DNA of 64,000 bases from Syngnathus acus (lineage: Eukaryota; Chordata; Actinopteri; Syngnathiformes; Syngnathidae). The notes below the pieces were generated by a model. The model was not told the origin of the DNA and searched no databases. It saw only the letters and a program-made list of their open reading frames with translations. A program made the translations under genes and the position numbers. Every line of letters starts with the position of its first letter. Position 1 is the stretch's first letter. The stretch lies in assembly GCF_901709675.1 (NCBI RefSeq), contig NC_051087.1:297001-361000 (forward strand), read 5' to 3'. Of this stretch, positions 25,988 to 47,698 are shown piece by piece.

Positions 25988-28900
25988 TTTCAACGGCCTC
26001 CCCAAGCCCGGGCGGCCGTGCACGGGTGCGAGCGAGGGAGTCCGCCCGAACGCACCAAAACTGGGAATTAAGGCCGCGGAGGGAGGGGGGGGGGTTGTGT
26101 TCAAAGGACGGACCAATCACAAAAAATCCACATGCTTTTGAAAAGTGTGTGTGCGCGCGCGTGTGTGTGTGTGTTGTGAGGAAGCAACCTGCTCCTTGTG
26201 ATGGTTTCAGCCACTTTTGTTCTTCTTTTCCATGCATGCATCTTTCCACGTGTTTCTTAATCTTCATGTGGTTGTTCCCCCCCCCCCCCCCCGCTTGAGT
26301 TTGCGTTCCATTAAGTCTTTGCTTGGGTTCCTCTTGATTCTATTTTCTGCTCCAAGTGGCTTTGGTTCCACTTGGTGATTTGCTTGACCTTGGGCTCTCT
26401 GGTTCCAGCCTTATAGATTCCTTTGGTTCTGTGTGATTCTGTGCTCGGTTCTGCGGTTGGGCTGGCTCAGCTCGCTTGTAAGAGATGGGAAGACAAAAAA
26501 TGGACGTTCTGTTCATACTATTGTGAATACAAATAACGTGCATGTGTGTTGCTTGTGTGTGTCCGTGTGTTGGTTTTGTGTGAGCGCGTGAAGAAAATAT
26601 CTAGGAAAGGTGACACCTCTTGTCTGCTGTCATTCTTGGAGGCGCCATGCAGACTTGGTCTTCTTTTTTCCCCCTTTTCCCTTCTCCGGGCTGAAATCAT
26701 CTGCAGCCGTCCACACGGCAGCAGAAAGGAAGAAAAAAAAGATCTGTTTCAACATGAGCCGTAAGAACACAAAAATCGATTCTAAAGCAACATTTCCATT
26801 CTTTGCGATAGGAATTTATAAAATGCAGCTTTTATTTGATTTGTTGTCAATAAAAAAGTAGGTACAAATCACCACGGTTTATATTTCCTATTTCATTCTA
26901 GACATGCATTTTGCAATGTGATTCTGTTTTTGACTTGAATGTGATATACAAATAAATGGGAGTCGTCATACGCTTTGAATGATTGTGACGAACGCAATTG
27001 AATGATATAGAAGGGAAAAAATGTTTACACATAATGTTCATTTTTTTTGGACCAACTTTTTGGTCTTCAACTTGTACAACAAAACAGCAAATAGAACTTG
27101 GAAATGATCTTGGCCGCATCGTGTCAAAAAGTACAGCCGAAAATAATGGAGCAGTTTTCTCGATAGCTTTCACTTTTACGCACTTTGTTCAATTCGTTAT
27201 TTGCAAAGTTTAAAGTCTGCCATTGGAGTTGGACGAGTTGGAATCGAAACGAACATGCTGCAGAGGCCCTCGCAAAGTCGTGCGGAGGAGACACCGAAAA
27301 AAGGCGCTCAGCAGAAAATGTTGATTTGTTGACGTTTGGAAAGGTACAATTAGGAATAAGACAAATCTCGACAGTATTTGGAAAACTCCAGAATTTAAGA
27401 TCAATGATGGCAAGTTACACATTGAGGACAGGAATTAAAATGAATCTATTCTTTTGTCTTAAAGTCAAATACTAAATTGGTTTGATGAAGGAAAATGCAC
27501 TGTTGTACATTTGTCGTTTGTATGTGAAAACTTAACATGGATGCAATGTTGCTGTTTTGGGGTCTAAAGTGTGTGTGTGTGTGTGCGTGTGTGTGTGTGT
27601 GCGCGTGTGTGATGTGTGCGCTCGCTCGCGCTTGTTTGGTTCACATGTGTTACGCGTGTGTGATTGCGCCTGTCTCTGTCAGGTGAGCAGCTAAACGTCA
27701 TGTGAGTGCTAATAAGAAGCTTGTAATTGATCTCGTAATGAGCTGGCAGGACTTAGTGGCAACAAGGAGGCTGCATCCACGCATGCATGACGCAGCCATA
27801 ATATCAGGATAACTTGATACACAACTCTGAACAAAAAGTGCTGAAATGCGAGCTAGCGTTCTGACTCGCTCGATATGTTCCAAGTCATCTTGACATGTGA
27901 GATGCATGGGCGCACTTTTAAACCTGCACACACACACCCACGCAAATCGCCTCTGGTGCGGGGATGATAACAGAAAGAATGATCTAAAACGGGGTTTTTT
28001 TCTCTACATTTGACACACCACAGAGACGAGTTGTGTGTGCATGTGTGTGTCTGTGTGTGACTGTGTTGTGTGTGTGTGCGCACGCGTACAATTGTGTGTG
28101 TGTTGTGTTTACTGACATTTGCTCGGGACCTTGTTGACCTGTGCCGGATTAGCAGCTCATCATAACACACACACACACACACAAACACTGCGTGCATTGT
28201 GGGAGTACAACAGGTCACCACATGCGATTGAACATGTAAACACACACAGACAAACACCTCAGCAATGTAGCAGGACCCACGTCATGCACAGGCCTGTTCT
28301 GCAAGCGTGCGTGTTTGCGTGCATTTGCCATCCATCCATCCATCCATCCAGCCAGCCATCCATCCAGCCAGCCAGCCAGCCAGCCAGCCATTCATTTTGT
28401 GACGTATGCAAGGCTTCACCAAACTTACCATCAAATATTATCATGGTACATATGCTAGTATAAATAATCAGCAGTGTGTATTAGCATCTTTTACGAGTCG
28501 GGTATATGCACCTTAGCATGCCATCAGCATTGCATTTGCTTCTTCTCACTTATTTCACTGGTTCTCATCACGCTCAATGTCTGTACTTGATATACAGCAT
28601 TTATTCTGCTCTTTAAAATGTCAGTCAGAAGAAGGTGTGTGCCTTGCCACCTCTCGGCGGGCGTGTTGGTAAAAATGACGCTAGCAGCATGCATTTAGTT
28701 TCATATGTTAGCGTTGCGTGTTAGCATTGACTGCACGTGCGCATCCTACTGTGCCTTACCGTGGATGGTAAACGACTCAATTGTGGAGTTGGCTCTGCTT
28801 CATGTTGACCGATCGCCATTTTGGCTTCCCCACAATGAATGCAGATGTGGGACCTTTGTATTTTATTTACGGGAGCTTATAATAATAATAATAACAAATG

Positions 28901-29268
28901 GTGTCCACGGGCGGGCTCCGTCACGCTGTTTACTTCCTTGACGACACGCTGCTGATTTAGGAATAGGAAAGGTGGGTCGTCCGTCCTCGGGCGGGGGTCA
29001 TCTGTCATAAACAGCGCCGAACCAGTGTATACGTGCTCAAGTGTGTGTGCGTGTGCGTGCGTGCGTGTGTGGTGAAAGCGCACTTCCTGCCGCAGGGGCA
29101 CAAATAACTTGTGGCCTCTCCCAGGCAATGGCATCTACAAGACTACGACAATTCCTGAATGTAAACATAGCACAAAGTATGTCCACTCCACATTGCCTCT
29201 GGCGTGGCCGTGGGTGCTGTTTATGTGTACACAGCAACACGGATCGCTTCCTGCCACAGATCATCTCG

Positions 29269-29306
<38 letters not shown>

Positions 29307-30810
29307 TGTAAATCAGCGCGTTGTGCGCTCACTGGTGACGGGAGGCTGACAAAGTCCAGAGCTCAGGCCACAAAGTGACATTAATGGGAGAAAAGGTGCT
29401 GTTAGGTCCCACTTCCAGAAGAATCTTCTCAACATAAGGGTGCTCCCCCCTCAATTTCATCCAGTCTATCTACGGCAGCAAAATGCTGCCAAAAGGGCTC
29501 CCGTTTGCACCTGCCCAAATCAAGTGGATCTGCTCAAAAGACAGCAAGAAGTCCAGAGTAAAGAAAATCTAGCAATTAGGTTTCTTGCTTTGGGATCCTC
29601 AAAGACTCCATCATCCTGGTCTTTGAAATGAGACCTGAAAATAGCGTCGGCTCGCTTGTGTTTGCGGAGAGCAAAATGGCAGGAAGGACACTTTGGGCTG
29701 CTTTCTCATGCGTGTCGGATGGACTTAAGGCATGTCTGTTGACCTCTGTTAGCCTTGCTTGTTTGGACTTTGTAGGTTTAGGTGGCCTCGGGGGAACAAT
29801 GAATCTTCACGCAAGTACTCATCAGTGTGTGCCATAGCAGCAACGGGCTGAAAGTGGAAGCCATTCATCAAACACTTCAGAACGTCTGACACACCTGAAT
29901 GTTTAGTTTGTTTGATGCACGCTAAGTTACACCTTTCTTCATTTGTCCAAAATAATAAACAGCCATTTTGGTGAGTACGCCATTTAATACGTTTGCTTTG
30001 GGTATTTTAGTGCGAGATGATTGCGTGACAGGCTGTCTGATTATCGAACTGTCAAATGCCTCCCAAACTGCCCCAATCTAAATATTGGATTGTTTTGGCA
30101 TGGTATAAATTGGGAATAAGGCGGAAGCACTGGTTGGTGCCTCACAGTTCAGAGGTGCAGCGTTCGCACCTTGTGTGGGGTTGCATGTTCTGAATGTTGT
30201 TAGTCGCTTAAATGTTGTACAGAGGCTGAGATCAACCGACCGGAGTCAAATTCCTTGTTTGGCATGCACAAACTTGGCCAAGAAAGCTGATTCTGATTCT
30301 CCCCGTGCTATAAAAAAAAAAAAACACTCTTACATTCCTATAGGTAGGTCGATTGAGGTGTGACTGTGAGTGCCAATGGTTGTTTGTTTGCGTGTGCGTG
30401 TGCGTGTGTTCCCTGCGATTGGCTGGCAACCAGTTCAGGGTGTCCCTCGCCTACTGCCCAGTCAGCTGAGATAGGTTCCGTGCTGCCCGTGGCCCCCCTC
30501 CCTCGTCTCGTGAGGAGAACCTTTTCAGACAATGGATCCAAAACACTCAATGCATTCAATTTGTACGCGAGTAAACAACGCGAATGCGCCATTTCGTTCA
30601 TCCTTGTGAGGTAACACTGACATCTAACGGTTAAACGTTGTTCCTGCGTCCTTGAGTTGCGCTCGCTCCTCTTCGGTCGGTCAGTTGAGCAGGGGAAAAA
30701 CACATTGAATTCTACAAGTCCAATTGCATTGATCGAAGATGCACGTTTGAATCAGACGCGCCCGATTGGAATGGAAATAGGCATAAATAACGGAGCACTT
30801 CCTAGTTGAC
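25988..30810. other. Interval between nkx2.3 and got1 (divergent genes)
   Basis: This gene-free stretch lies between divergent starts and probably includes nkx2.3 control DNA. It has (GT)n tracts (about 26145-26174, 27570-27610, 28030-28110), (CA)n tracts (28164-28183, 29275-29302), poly-C at about 26277-26292, a (CATC)n/(CAGC)n run at 28328-28390 and the nested retroposon at 30119-30538. A segment at about 27690-27760 with AAGCTTGTAATTGATCTCGT is non-repetitive and homeodomain-site-like. No coding exon is seen. Confidence 0.5.
30119..30538 (+). mobile_element. Fish short interspersed repeat interrupted by a LINE-type tail
   Basis: The left part reads GCGGAAGCACTGGTTGGTGC, then GTGTGGGGTTGCATGTTCT. 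The right part has GCCAATGGTTGTTTG, GCGATTGGCTGGCAACCAGT, TCAGGGTGTCCCTCGCC and CAGCTGAGATAGGTTCCGTG. This matches the layout of a very common teleost interspersed repeat as I recall it. At 30192-30300 it is split by another sequence ending AAGCTGATTCTGATTCT, a typical fish LINE 3' tip, after which CCCCGTGC resumes the outer element. Confidence 0.65.
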
Positions 30811-34429
<3,619 letters not shown>

Positions 34430-35072
34430 AAGGGAGTGCAGTGCGTCAGGCCAGTAACCATCCGTTTTGTTCAACTTGTGCATTTCACTCCTTCCCACCT
34501 TTGCGCTTCCCAACCTTTACGGAGCGATGCCGTGGCGTCTGGCCAAACGGGAAAAAAAAAAAAAAGAAGCATCGTTGGCATCCTCCCTGAAAATGGAGGA
34601 TTTCATCGATTGTAACGTTGCGCGCAGGTTCACAACGCCTGACGTGCTTTGCAAGTAGAATAGCAAAAAACGGAGCAGCTAAACAAACATTTCATTGCTC
34701 TGCCTTTTCCTTACGGATGTCACGTCACTGACAGATGAAAGACAACGCACCATTTGGAGCGCACGCATTGTTTTTGGTGGAGAATCCCTGCTAAGCTACG
34801 CTGTGCTACGCTACATTAGTCACCTACTGCTGCCAAGTGTAAACGCTACGTCATCACGGGTCATTTGATGAGTCAGGAATGTGTGTGTTCTTTCCAACTC
34901 ACTGCTGTTTCACACCCACACATCCACTGAAATCATCACATAAAGACAAATATGATATGGAAAGCTGCTGTATTCACCTCCAAGGTCCTTCTTGAATTGC
35001 CGTCTGTAAACGTGTACGCTGCTTGAAATGTTTGTCCTTTTGGGGCAAAATACAGATGATTTGGGGAAAACC

Positions 35073-35078
35073 AATAAA
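35073..35078 (+). terminator. Poly(A) signal for got1
   Basis: AATAAA in the got1 orientation about 645 bases past the stop codon. Confidence 0.55.
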
Positions 35079-35099
35079 TGACTCCACTTACAAATCACA

Positions 35100-35105
35100 T
35101 TTATT
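35100..35105 (-). terminator. Possible poly(A) signal for cnnm1
   Basis: AATAAA on the minus strand, about 880 bases after the cnnm1 stop and 22 bases past the got1 signal on the opposite strand. A nearer weak site may be used instead. Confidence 0.35.
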
Positions 35106-35986
35106 CATTATTATGTGTGCACTACTGGATACTGTGCATGTACTTAGGTACATAGGTACATCTTTCTTCTAAAAACGTATTTTCTTCATGTAAACAATTG
35201 CTTGTGTCTTTCAACTTCTCCTAAAATTCTTATTTGATGATGACAAAGTCGTTGTGGCCGGCCGTCCGTCCGTCCCTGCCTGACAGGTAAAAGTCACTTG
35301 TTGATATCTTATTCAGTCCATCAGTCCACTCCAGCGTTGCTCAGCCTCCGTCCGAGCGGTCTGCAAAACGCGTTCCTCGAAGAACCACGCCCGTAGCAGG
35401 TTCCTTATTGCTTTGATGATGGCATGAGCGGGAAGGGGAGGGAGGGAGGGAGGCCTCTCGACATCCATTTGTAACGTGACAAGTCTGTCGTATCAATAAT
35501 TCATCCCAAATGTTTTTCTTGTTCAGACGCAAAATGCTGCAAGATGTGTGCCGCTGTGTAAAAGCTGAGTGATATTCAACCATGAAAAAAAAGCTTCTTC
35601 ATTAGATGGTGAATGTAATGATGGGATGCGTATGTGTGCAAGCAAATGAACTCAAAATGTCTCCTTTTTTTAGCTGAGAATAGTTGTTGTTTTTTGCACA
35701 GCAAGAGCGACTCATTGGGAAGGAAAGTTTTCATTTCATTTGCATGCACAGTGCATAAAAGTATCAAATCTCTCTAAAATGCTTTAAGTGCTAAAGAATG
35801 TATTTCACCAAGTCAAGTGCGATATACGCAAAGAACATTCAATAGCAAGAGTCAAAGTTGACTTTCTGCGCTGTGGCGACATCTTTGGTAGCGCAGAAAA
35901 ACAGATCGATTCCATTGCAGCAGCGCCCCCTGGAGGGAGGAGCTCGTTAGATGAAACCAAATCGTCTCGGTCAGCCAGTTGCTAAG

Positions 35987-41368
<5,382 letters not shown>

Positions 41369-41397
<29 letters not shown>

Positions 41398-42324
41398 GGT
41401 GAGACGCCCTCCTCGATCAGCTCTGGTGTCGCGTGTTTCGGTCCATGCGCTGAGACGATGCTGCACTGACGCGCCCACTCTGACGTCACGGCTTCTAATT
41501 ATAGAACCAAGTGAGAGCCACTGCTGCAGCAGCAGCAGCTCAGCAGCAGCAAGCAGCTCAGCTTCCCCTGTTTACGTCGCATTGCATTTTTAACATCTTT
41601 TTTTCGTCCGCTTATCCCCGCCATACACTTGATTCTTTTTCAAATTCAATTGGAAATGATTTCAGAAAAGCAACTGCAGGCAACAAAACAGCAATAAAGC
41701 GCCTTTGTTGTATGACTTCATTTTGCCCCATGTAACGCATCCCCATTTTCTTCCATTTAATTGGTATGCACCCACCGTTGCATTTTTACATATCAGAAAA
41801 TAAGATTTGAGCAATTTAGGAATGACAAAAGATTTTAAAGCACATGGAGCAAAATTGCTTTTTAAAGGTACTTCACCAACTTGGTATGCAGCGGCCGTTG
41901 TTTTAAAGTGCTCTAGAAATAAAGTCGAAAGGCAACTTTAATGAATGCAGATTGATAGATTTTTATTAGTATTGATAGTCGCGACGATTAAAGTGAGAAA
42001 AGTCCCTTTGACAGCAGCAGCAGCAGCAGCAGCAGCTTTTCTTTCATATGTGGCTCCGAGTTGACCAATTGTTGATCCTATTTCAGCAATCAGCCCCTTG
42101 GGGGCGCTAATGCGTCACGTATCTTAATTCTCAACCTACGTGGAAAGGAACAAAAACAGTGAACAAGTTCGGTCAACATTTGAGCCACCGAACGGGTCGA
42201 AAAGCACCAACCGTCCGTCGTCAATATTTAACCAGGAGGCTCACACATTAACTGAGCAAAAGAACCACAGTCCAAATACACCAGCGAAAAGAAGCACAAG
42301 AGCAACTGCGGCGGCGGCGGCAGC
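41369..42324. promoter_or_regulatory. Divergent promoter region of cnnm1 and hoga1 with a consensus CRE
   Basis: A perfect palindromic CRE, TGACGTCA, lies at 41481-41488, about 115 bases upstream of the cnnm1 start codon. An (ATG)n run (41367-41397 on the plus strand, ATC repeats in the transcript) abuts the cnnm1 start codon. CAG runs occur at about 41521-41560 and 42017-42036. The hoga1 side has no clear TATA or CCAAT box. No additional coding exon is seen. Confidence 0.55.
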
Positions 42325-44406
42325 ATGTTGATTTCCGGGGCCCCGATGATGTCGTTCCGCCGGCTGTGGACAACAAGTGCACGCCTCGGCCGAGGCTCCA
42401 GGCCGAGCGGGGCCCGCGGCCTGAGTTCGGCCGCCGGCGTCCGGCTCGACCTGAGCGGCGTGTACCCTCCCATCGCGACCCCCTTCACCGTGCAGGAGGA
42501 CGTCGACTACGACAAATTGGAGCACAACCTGCGCAAGTACGCCACGATTCCATTTAAAGGTCAGAGCAGCTGGCTGAAGCGTCATCCCAAAACACGTCCA
42601 CATTGGCTTTTTCTTTTCACATTTTCCACACTTTAAAATCGATTGAAACGCCGAGCTCTGCGTCGAAAACTCGCTTTCCAGCAGCATCGACGTTACGTTT
42701 TGGATTTCAAAAATGTCTTCCCATTAGAAAAATACCAGGAAAACACATTTTAAAGAAATAAATTCCTATCATTCCATCTTTGATCAAAAGTGAATGGACA
42801 AAGAAATTTCAGAAAACATTTGAGGTTTTTTCACTTTTCAATGTCATTTAATGTACTGTGCTTTTTTCCTTTTTTTTTTGTAACACTATTTTACAGCGTT
42901 CTTAATTTATTTTCAACCCACTATCATGCTGCATCTTTTTTCTTTCGACCTTTGTTCATTCCTGACTAAAACAATATTTTTCCTGTTATGTTTTTTCCTT
43001 TTGAAAGCCATTTCATGTTGGCATGTATGGCTTTACCGTACTTATGTTGTTTGTATTTCTTACACAAAAACACCTTGGTGCTATATTTCTTTGCTTTGAA
43101 AGCATTTCTATTTTGTCCGCAGGTCTGGTGGTGCAGGGCTCCAACGGCGAGTATCCTTACCTGACGGAGGAGGAGCGCGTGGAGGTGGTGAAGAGGGTTC
43201 GACGCTCCATGCCCGCCAACAAGCTGCTCATCGCTGGCTCTGGCTGTGAATGTGAGCTACAGTGTGTGTGTGAAGCTGGAAGTATCCAAGTGCAAATATT
43301 TCCCTCCCGTAGTTTACCGTTCTTACTTTTGAGCGGGGGTCGGTGATTTGGCGAGTGCCGGAAGGTCATTTATGTTCTGATGTTGTCGTTTAGCCACGAG
43401 AGCCACGCTGGAGCTAACGGCCAAAATGTCAGACGCCGGTGCCGACGCCGTCCTGGTGGTCACGCCGTGCTTCTACAAAGGCAAGATGGACGCTCGCGCC
43501 CTGGTCCAGCACTTCACCAAGGTCAAAGACTAAAACTACAAAACGCATTGAATGCTCTTTTTTTCTTCTTCTTCTTTTTCTTGTCCCCCCCCCCCCCCCC
43601 CCCCCCGATTGACGTCGTCGCTTTGCCTCCCCCTTCAGGTTGCGGATGGCAGTGCGGTCCCGGTGATCCTGTACAGCGTCCCGGCCAACACGGGCCTGGA
43701 GCTGCCGATGGACGCCATCGTGCATCTGTCCCAACATCCCAACATTGTGGGACTCAAGGACAGCGGCGGAGATGTGAGGAGCGCTTTTGACTTGTCTTTT
43801 TGTTTGTTTGGGGGGAAAAGAGGGTGGTCTTTCCTTAACCGGGGCACTGAGAGAGGGTGCAGAGAGCTGGCCTTGTCACCAGCCACTGGGACCAAGTGGG
43901 CGGGACTTTGAGCGAGGGAATCTCCTCTTTAAGGAAAATTCTAAATAAAAAAACAACAACGAATAAATGCAGGGACAGAAAGCCAATAAAGAAGAAGGTT
44001 TCCAAATCAGAAGTAAAAAGTTAAAAATGGCAAAGCAGCGTGCGCTCGCTCGCTCGCTCGCTCAGCAGCCAGGAGGTCAGCCGACGCGTCGCGTTTGAGG
44101 CCGCGGGGGCAACAAATAAAACCACGCTCGGGCTGTGTGGGTGGCGTCTGACTGGATTTGCGATTTGGGAGGAAGACGACGGCGCTCGACCCCGCGGCCC
44201 CTCGCCCACGCCGCCGTCTCGTTCGTAGGCGGGAACTGGCGAAGCAAAAGGTGAAAGGTTGCCAGACAGATTGCCGGAACAATTCTTCCCACTGTCAAAA
44301 CGTCTGATGACAAATCTGGCCACTCAAATAACTTTTTACCGACTGTGGATGCTGGCGAGAGGCTGGCTTCTTTTACGTGTCTCTTTGGGGGTCGGTCGGC
44401 CGCTCG

Positions 44407-44439
<33 letters not shown>

Positions 44440-45351
44440 CGCTCGCTGGCCAATTTGTCAGTCGGCGGCGTATTAAAAAAATGTTGTCATCCTCTTTGAG
44501 GAGCTGTGATCATCCAAGGCTGTGACGCCCGATTGACAGCCGCGAAGCTATGAATACGCACTCGGTAGGCGGAGCCTATTCCCTGCGGAGTCCTTGAATA
44601 GCTTTGCAGACGTCCAATGGAAGTGGTTGACCGACACATTTATTTGTAGCGTGGCGCCTTCCCTCTGCTGTCCAAGTTGGGACACAAATTGTGACGAGTA
44701 AGGAATGAACAGTCGCAGACGTGCGAGCTATTTTCTCATGTGTTTCCTGCGCAGATCACCCGGATGGGCCTAATAGTGCACAAAAGCAAAGATCAGGATT
44801 TCCAGGTTCTGGCGGGCTCGGCCGGCTTCCTTATGGCCGCCTACTGTGTCGGTGAGTTGGCAAATGCTAGTAGCGGCTAGGAGTAGCGCTTTAGCAAACA
44901 CTGGTTGTGTTTCAGGTGCGGTGGGCGGAGTATGCGCGCTGGCTAACATTCTGGGCCAGCCGCTTTGCGACTTGGCGCGTTTGTGCTCGTCAGGCCGCTG
45001 GGAAGAAGCCCGAGAGCTGCAGGCGCGACTTATTGAACCCAACGCTGCTGTAAGGACGCGCCAAAAAGTGTCCATTGTTGCGGCTCCAACTTGGCTCCCC
45101 AGTTGCCTAACTCCTCAAGTCTTGACTTGATGTGACTTGATTTACTGGGCTGGAAACGTAAGAGTCGGTGGGGCTGACTTGCTCCCTCCCTCCCTCGCTA
45201 GGTAACCAGGAAGCTGGGCGTGCCCGCCCTCAAGCAGGCCATGGAGTGGTTCGGCTTCCGCGGCGGCGCCTGCCGCTCGCCTCTCGGCCCTCTGCGCCAG
45301 GAAGAGACGCAACGACTCCGACGGGACTTCTCCTCCAACGGGTGGCTCTGA
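42325..45351 (+). CDS. hoga1: 4-hydroxy-2-oxoglutarate aldolase, mitochondrial (HOGA1), complete
   Basis: HOGA1 cleaves 4-hydroxy-2-oxoglutarate to pyruvate and glyoxylate at the last step of hydroxyproline breakdown in the mitochondrial matrix. Seven exons (42325-42559, 43123-43251, 43394-43521, 43639-43773, 44755-44851, 44916-45049, 45202-45351) join in phase to give 335 residues (human 327). The Arg- and Ser-rich N-terminus suits a mitochondrial presequence. Family residues are present: [10 protein letters not shown] with Ser85 and Asn86, LYSVPANTG with Tyr176, and the Schiff-base Lys204 in GLKDSGGD. These equal human Ser77, Tyr168 and Lys196 with a constant shift of 8. [21 protein letters not shown] and the terminal FSSNGWL complete the match. 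The start could instead be the inner ATGATG eight codons later. Confidence 0.96.
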
Positions 45352-47577
45352 ACAACGTGCGTACGTGAACAATCAATCATACACTACTCACAAAAAGCGG
45401 GGAAGCGGTGGGTTCAATGGGAAACATAAAATTGGGCAAGTACTTTTCAAAAAGAGAGACAGAGGTGGGTGTCACAGAATGGCATAGGCAGTGATGTCCT
45501 TGGAAATAAGGAGGGGGGAAAAAATCCTGCCTGTTCAGCTCCTTGTTCGAGAAGGTCCGTCGAAGTTCGCCTTACAGTGCTTTCTCGATTTATTCACAAA
45601 TTTGATTGCAAACGTTTTGAGAGAAGATTTTCAAATTTCACCAAATAGAGTTCATTTCAATTTCAGATATTTCATTTTTGACACACATTGAACTATTTCA
45701 TTCATATTTTTAAAAGCGTTTTATGAATTGGTGATCAAAACTGTTTTATACCATTTTTTAATCATAAACCTGACAAAGTGAAGAAATGATCAAAATGGTC
45801 TCGGGAACCACGTGACTACCCGCAGCCAATCGGTGACCAACAATGCTTGAATACATTTGTTACAAATACAAAAATGGAAGAGAGAAAAAGAAGCAATTTG
45901 TCAAGATTTGCATTTCTAATGTAATGTTAGACTTTAGACAATAACATTTCAATCAAATAATCGATGTTGTGTCCATCCTTATGTTTTGTTGTCAGTTACA
46001 CATTTCAAAAAGTAGTTGCAGTTGCTTTTAACTTCCATTTCCACTGCTACGGCAACACTTTGAAGTGGATGGATTACCTGCAGCAAGGAGAAAGCCTCAT
46101 GTTTTAGTTGCTATTTATCGAAGCGCTCTCTTGTGTTTTGAAAAGCAAGTATCCCAGCACCAGCACCGAGGTTTGATCCACACTAATGATCTTAAACGGT
46201 TCATTTCCGATTAAAGCGTGCACATAAGCGGGTCCCACTAGCAGCGAAAATTGGAAGCAATGGCTGTGGTCCGCCTCAAAGCCAACTTTCTAGATTCCAT
46301 CTAAATTGTAACGTTATCTCTAAGCTTGAGGATGCGATGCAAGTGAGGCATCTTCCAAACGTTGGTTGGATATGCAAACAAGGCTCATTGTGCTACCCCC
46401 CGTCCCGTCCCATCCCGTCCCGTCCCATCCCATCCCATCCCATCCTCCTTTGCACTATTTACACATGCACCGCCATCATCACGCCTGCAGCGTGCGTGGG
46501 TGAGAGAGAGAGAGATTAAAATAAAAGCATCAAATTAAAGCAGCCTTATGGGACAAGCGATAGCGTTTTAGTGCAAATTGAAAATGTGACTCTGGGAATA
46601 GATCAAATATTATAATAGTATATTGACAAATATATACATAGTATATGGATATATATAGGGTTATAGAAGGTGTATACAGTGCTGTAATATTTCCTCCCAC
46701 TGTAAATGTAGGTTCAGACTGACATTGACGCGCACAAACTCTCTTATATCCTGCAGTGCACAGTGAGGCGCAAAGCAATTAGACACACATATACGTGTGT
46801 GTGTGTGTGCTGGTTACATGTTTCATTTTGATTGCATCTTCTCAGCATGTGCGCGGTTTTGTCCTCTCCAAACAGAAAGGAATCTTTTGGGAAGCTTCCT
46901 TCCCTGATAAGATGACACAAAAGGCTTCCCCCACACCTTCCTCATTTTTACACAAGAAGCATAAAAATAGGCGCGTCCTCCCCGTGGAGATGGATTAACA
47001 AAATGAAGGATGGAAAAGACATTTGGGACTCGGGGAGCATGGCTTTTGTAACTCCGACACACATGCGCAGACACAAATAGACAGGAATCAAAACACATTT
47101 TTGACTTGACTTCCCTGCAAAAAATACAAATGAAAAAGTTGTTCTCCCTCAAAGGAAGGGATTAGCAAAAGCGCTTCTCCCCAAAAGTTGTTTTGATCCC
47201 TTGAACACACTCCCACGCAAACCGAGCCGTCCATTGAAGGAATCATAGCAATAAGAAAACTAAGGGGAGATGATATTTAAACAGCTTGCCATGGCAACAG
47301 GCTGCAAAGCTAAAGCGCCGCCGCCGCCGCCGCCGCTGCACTCGGGATGGAGATGATACAAATTAAAGGCAACTCTGGAAGGTTGCCGGGGAAACGCAGC
47401 AGGAGGAGGTTAAAGTCCAACCCAAACACACCTTGAAGCTATTTCAGTGACACTGGCTGAGGGAAGAGGCTTGGGGGAGGGAAAGACACCCGGCCGGGTT
47501 GATGCCAAAAAAATAAATAAATAAACCACTCCACCCGGCAGGTAGTGTGGTCCCACTTGAAAATCCTCCATATACTG

Positions 47578-47698
<121 letters not shown>

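Larger units (their letters stand above)
34430..35986. other. Convergent 3' regions of got1 and cnnm1
   Basis: A plus-strand AATAAA at 35073-35078 is a good got1 poly(A) signal (about 645 bases after the stop). A minus-strand AATAAA at 35100-35105 could serve cnnm1, which would give facing transcripts that nearly meet. A (GGGA)n run lies at about 35432-35453. No gene is seen. Confidence 0.5.
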
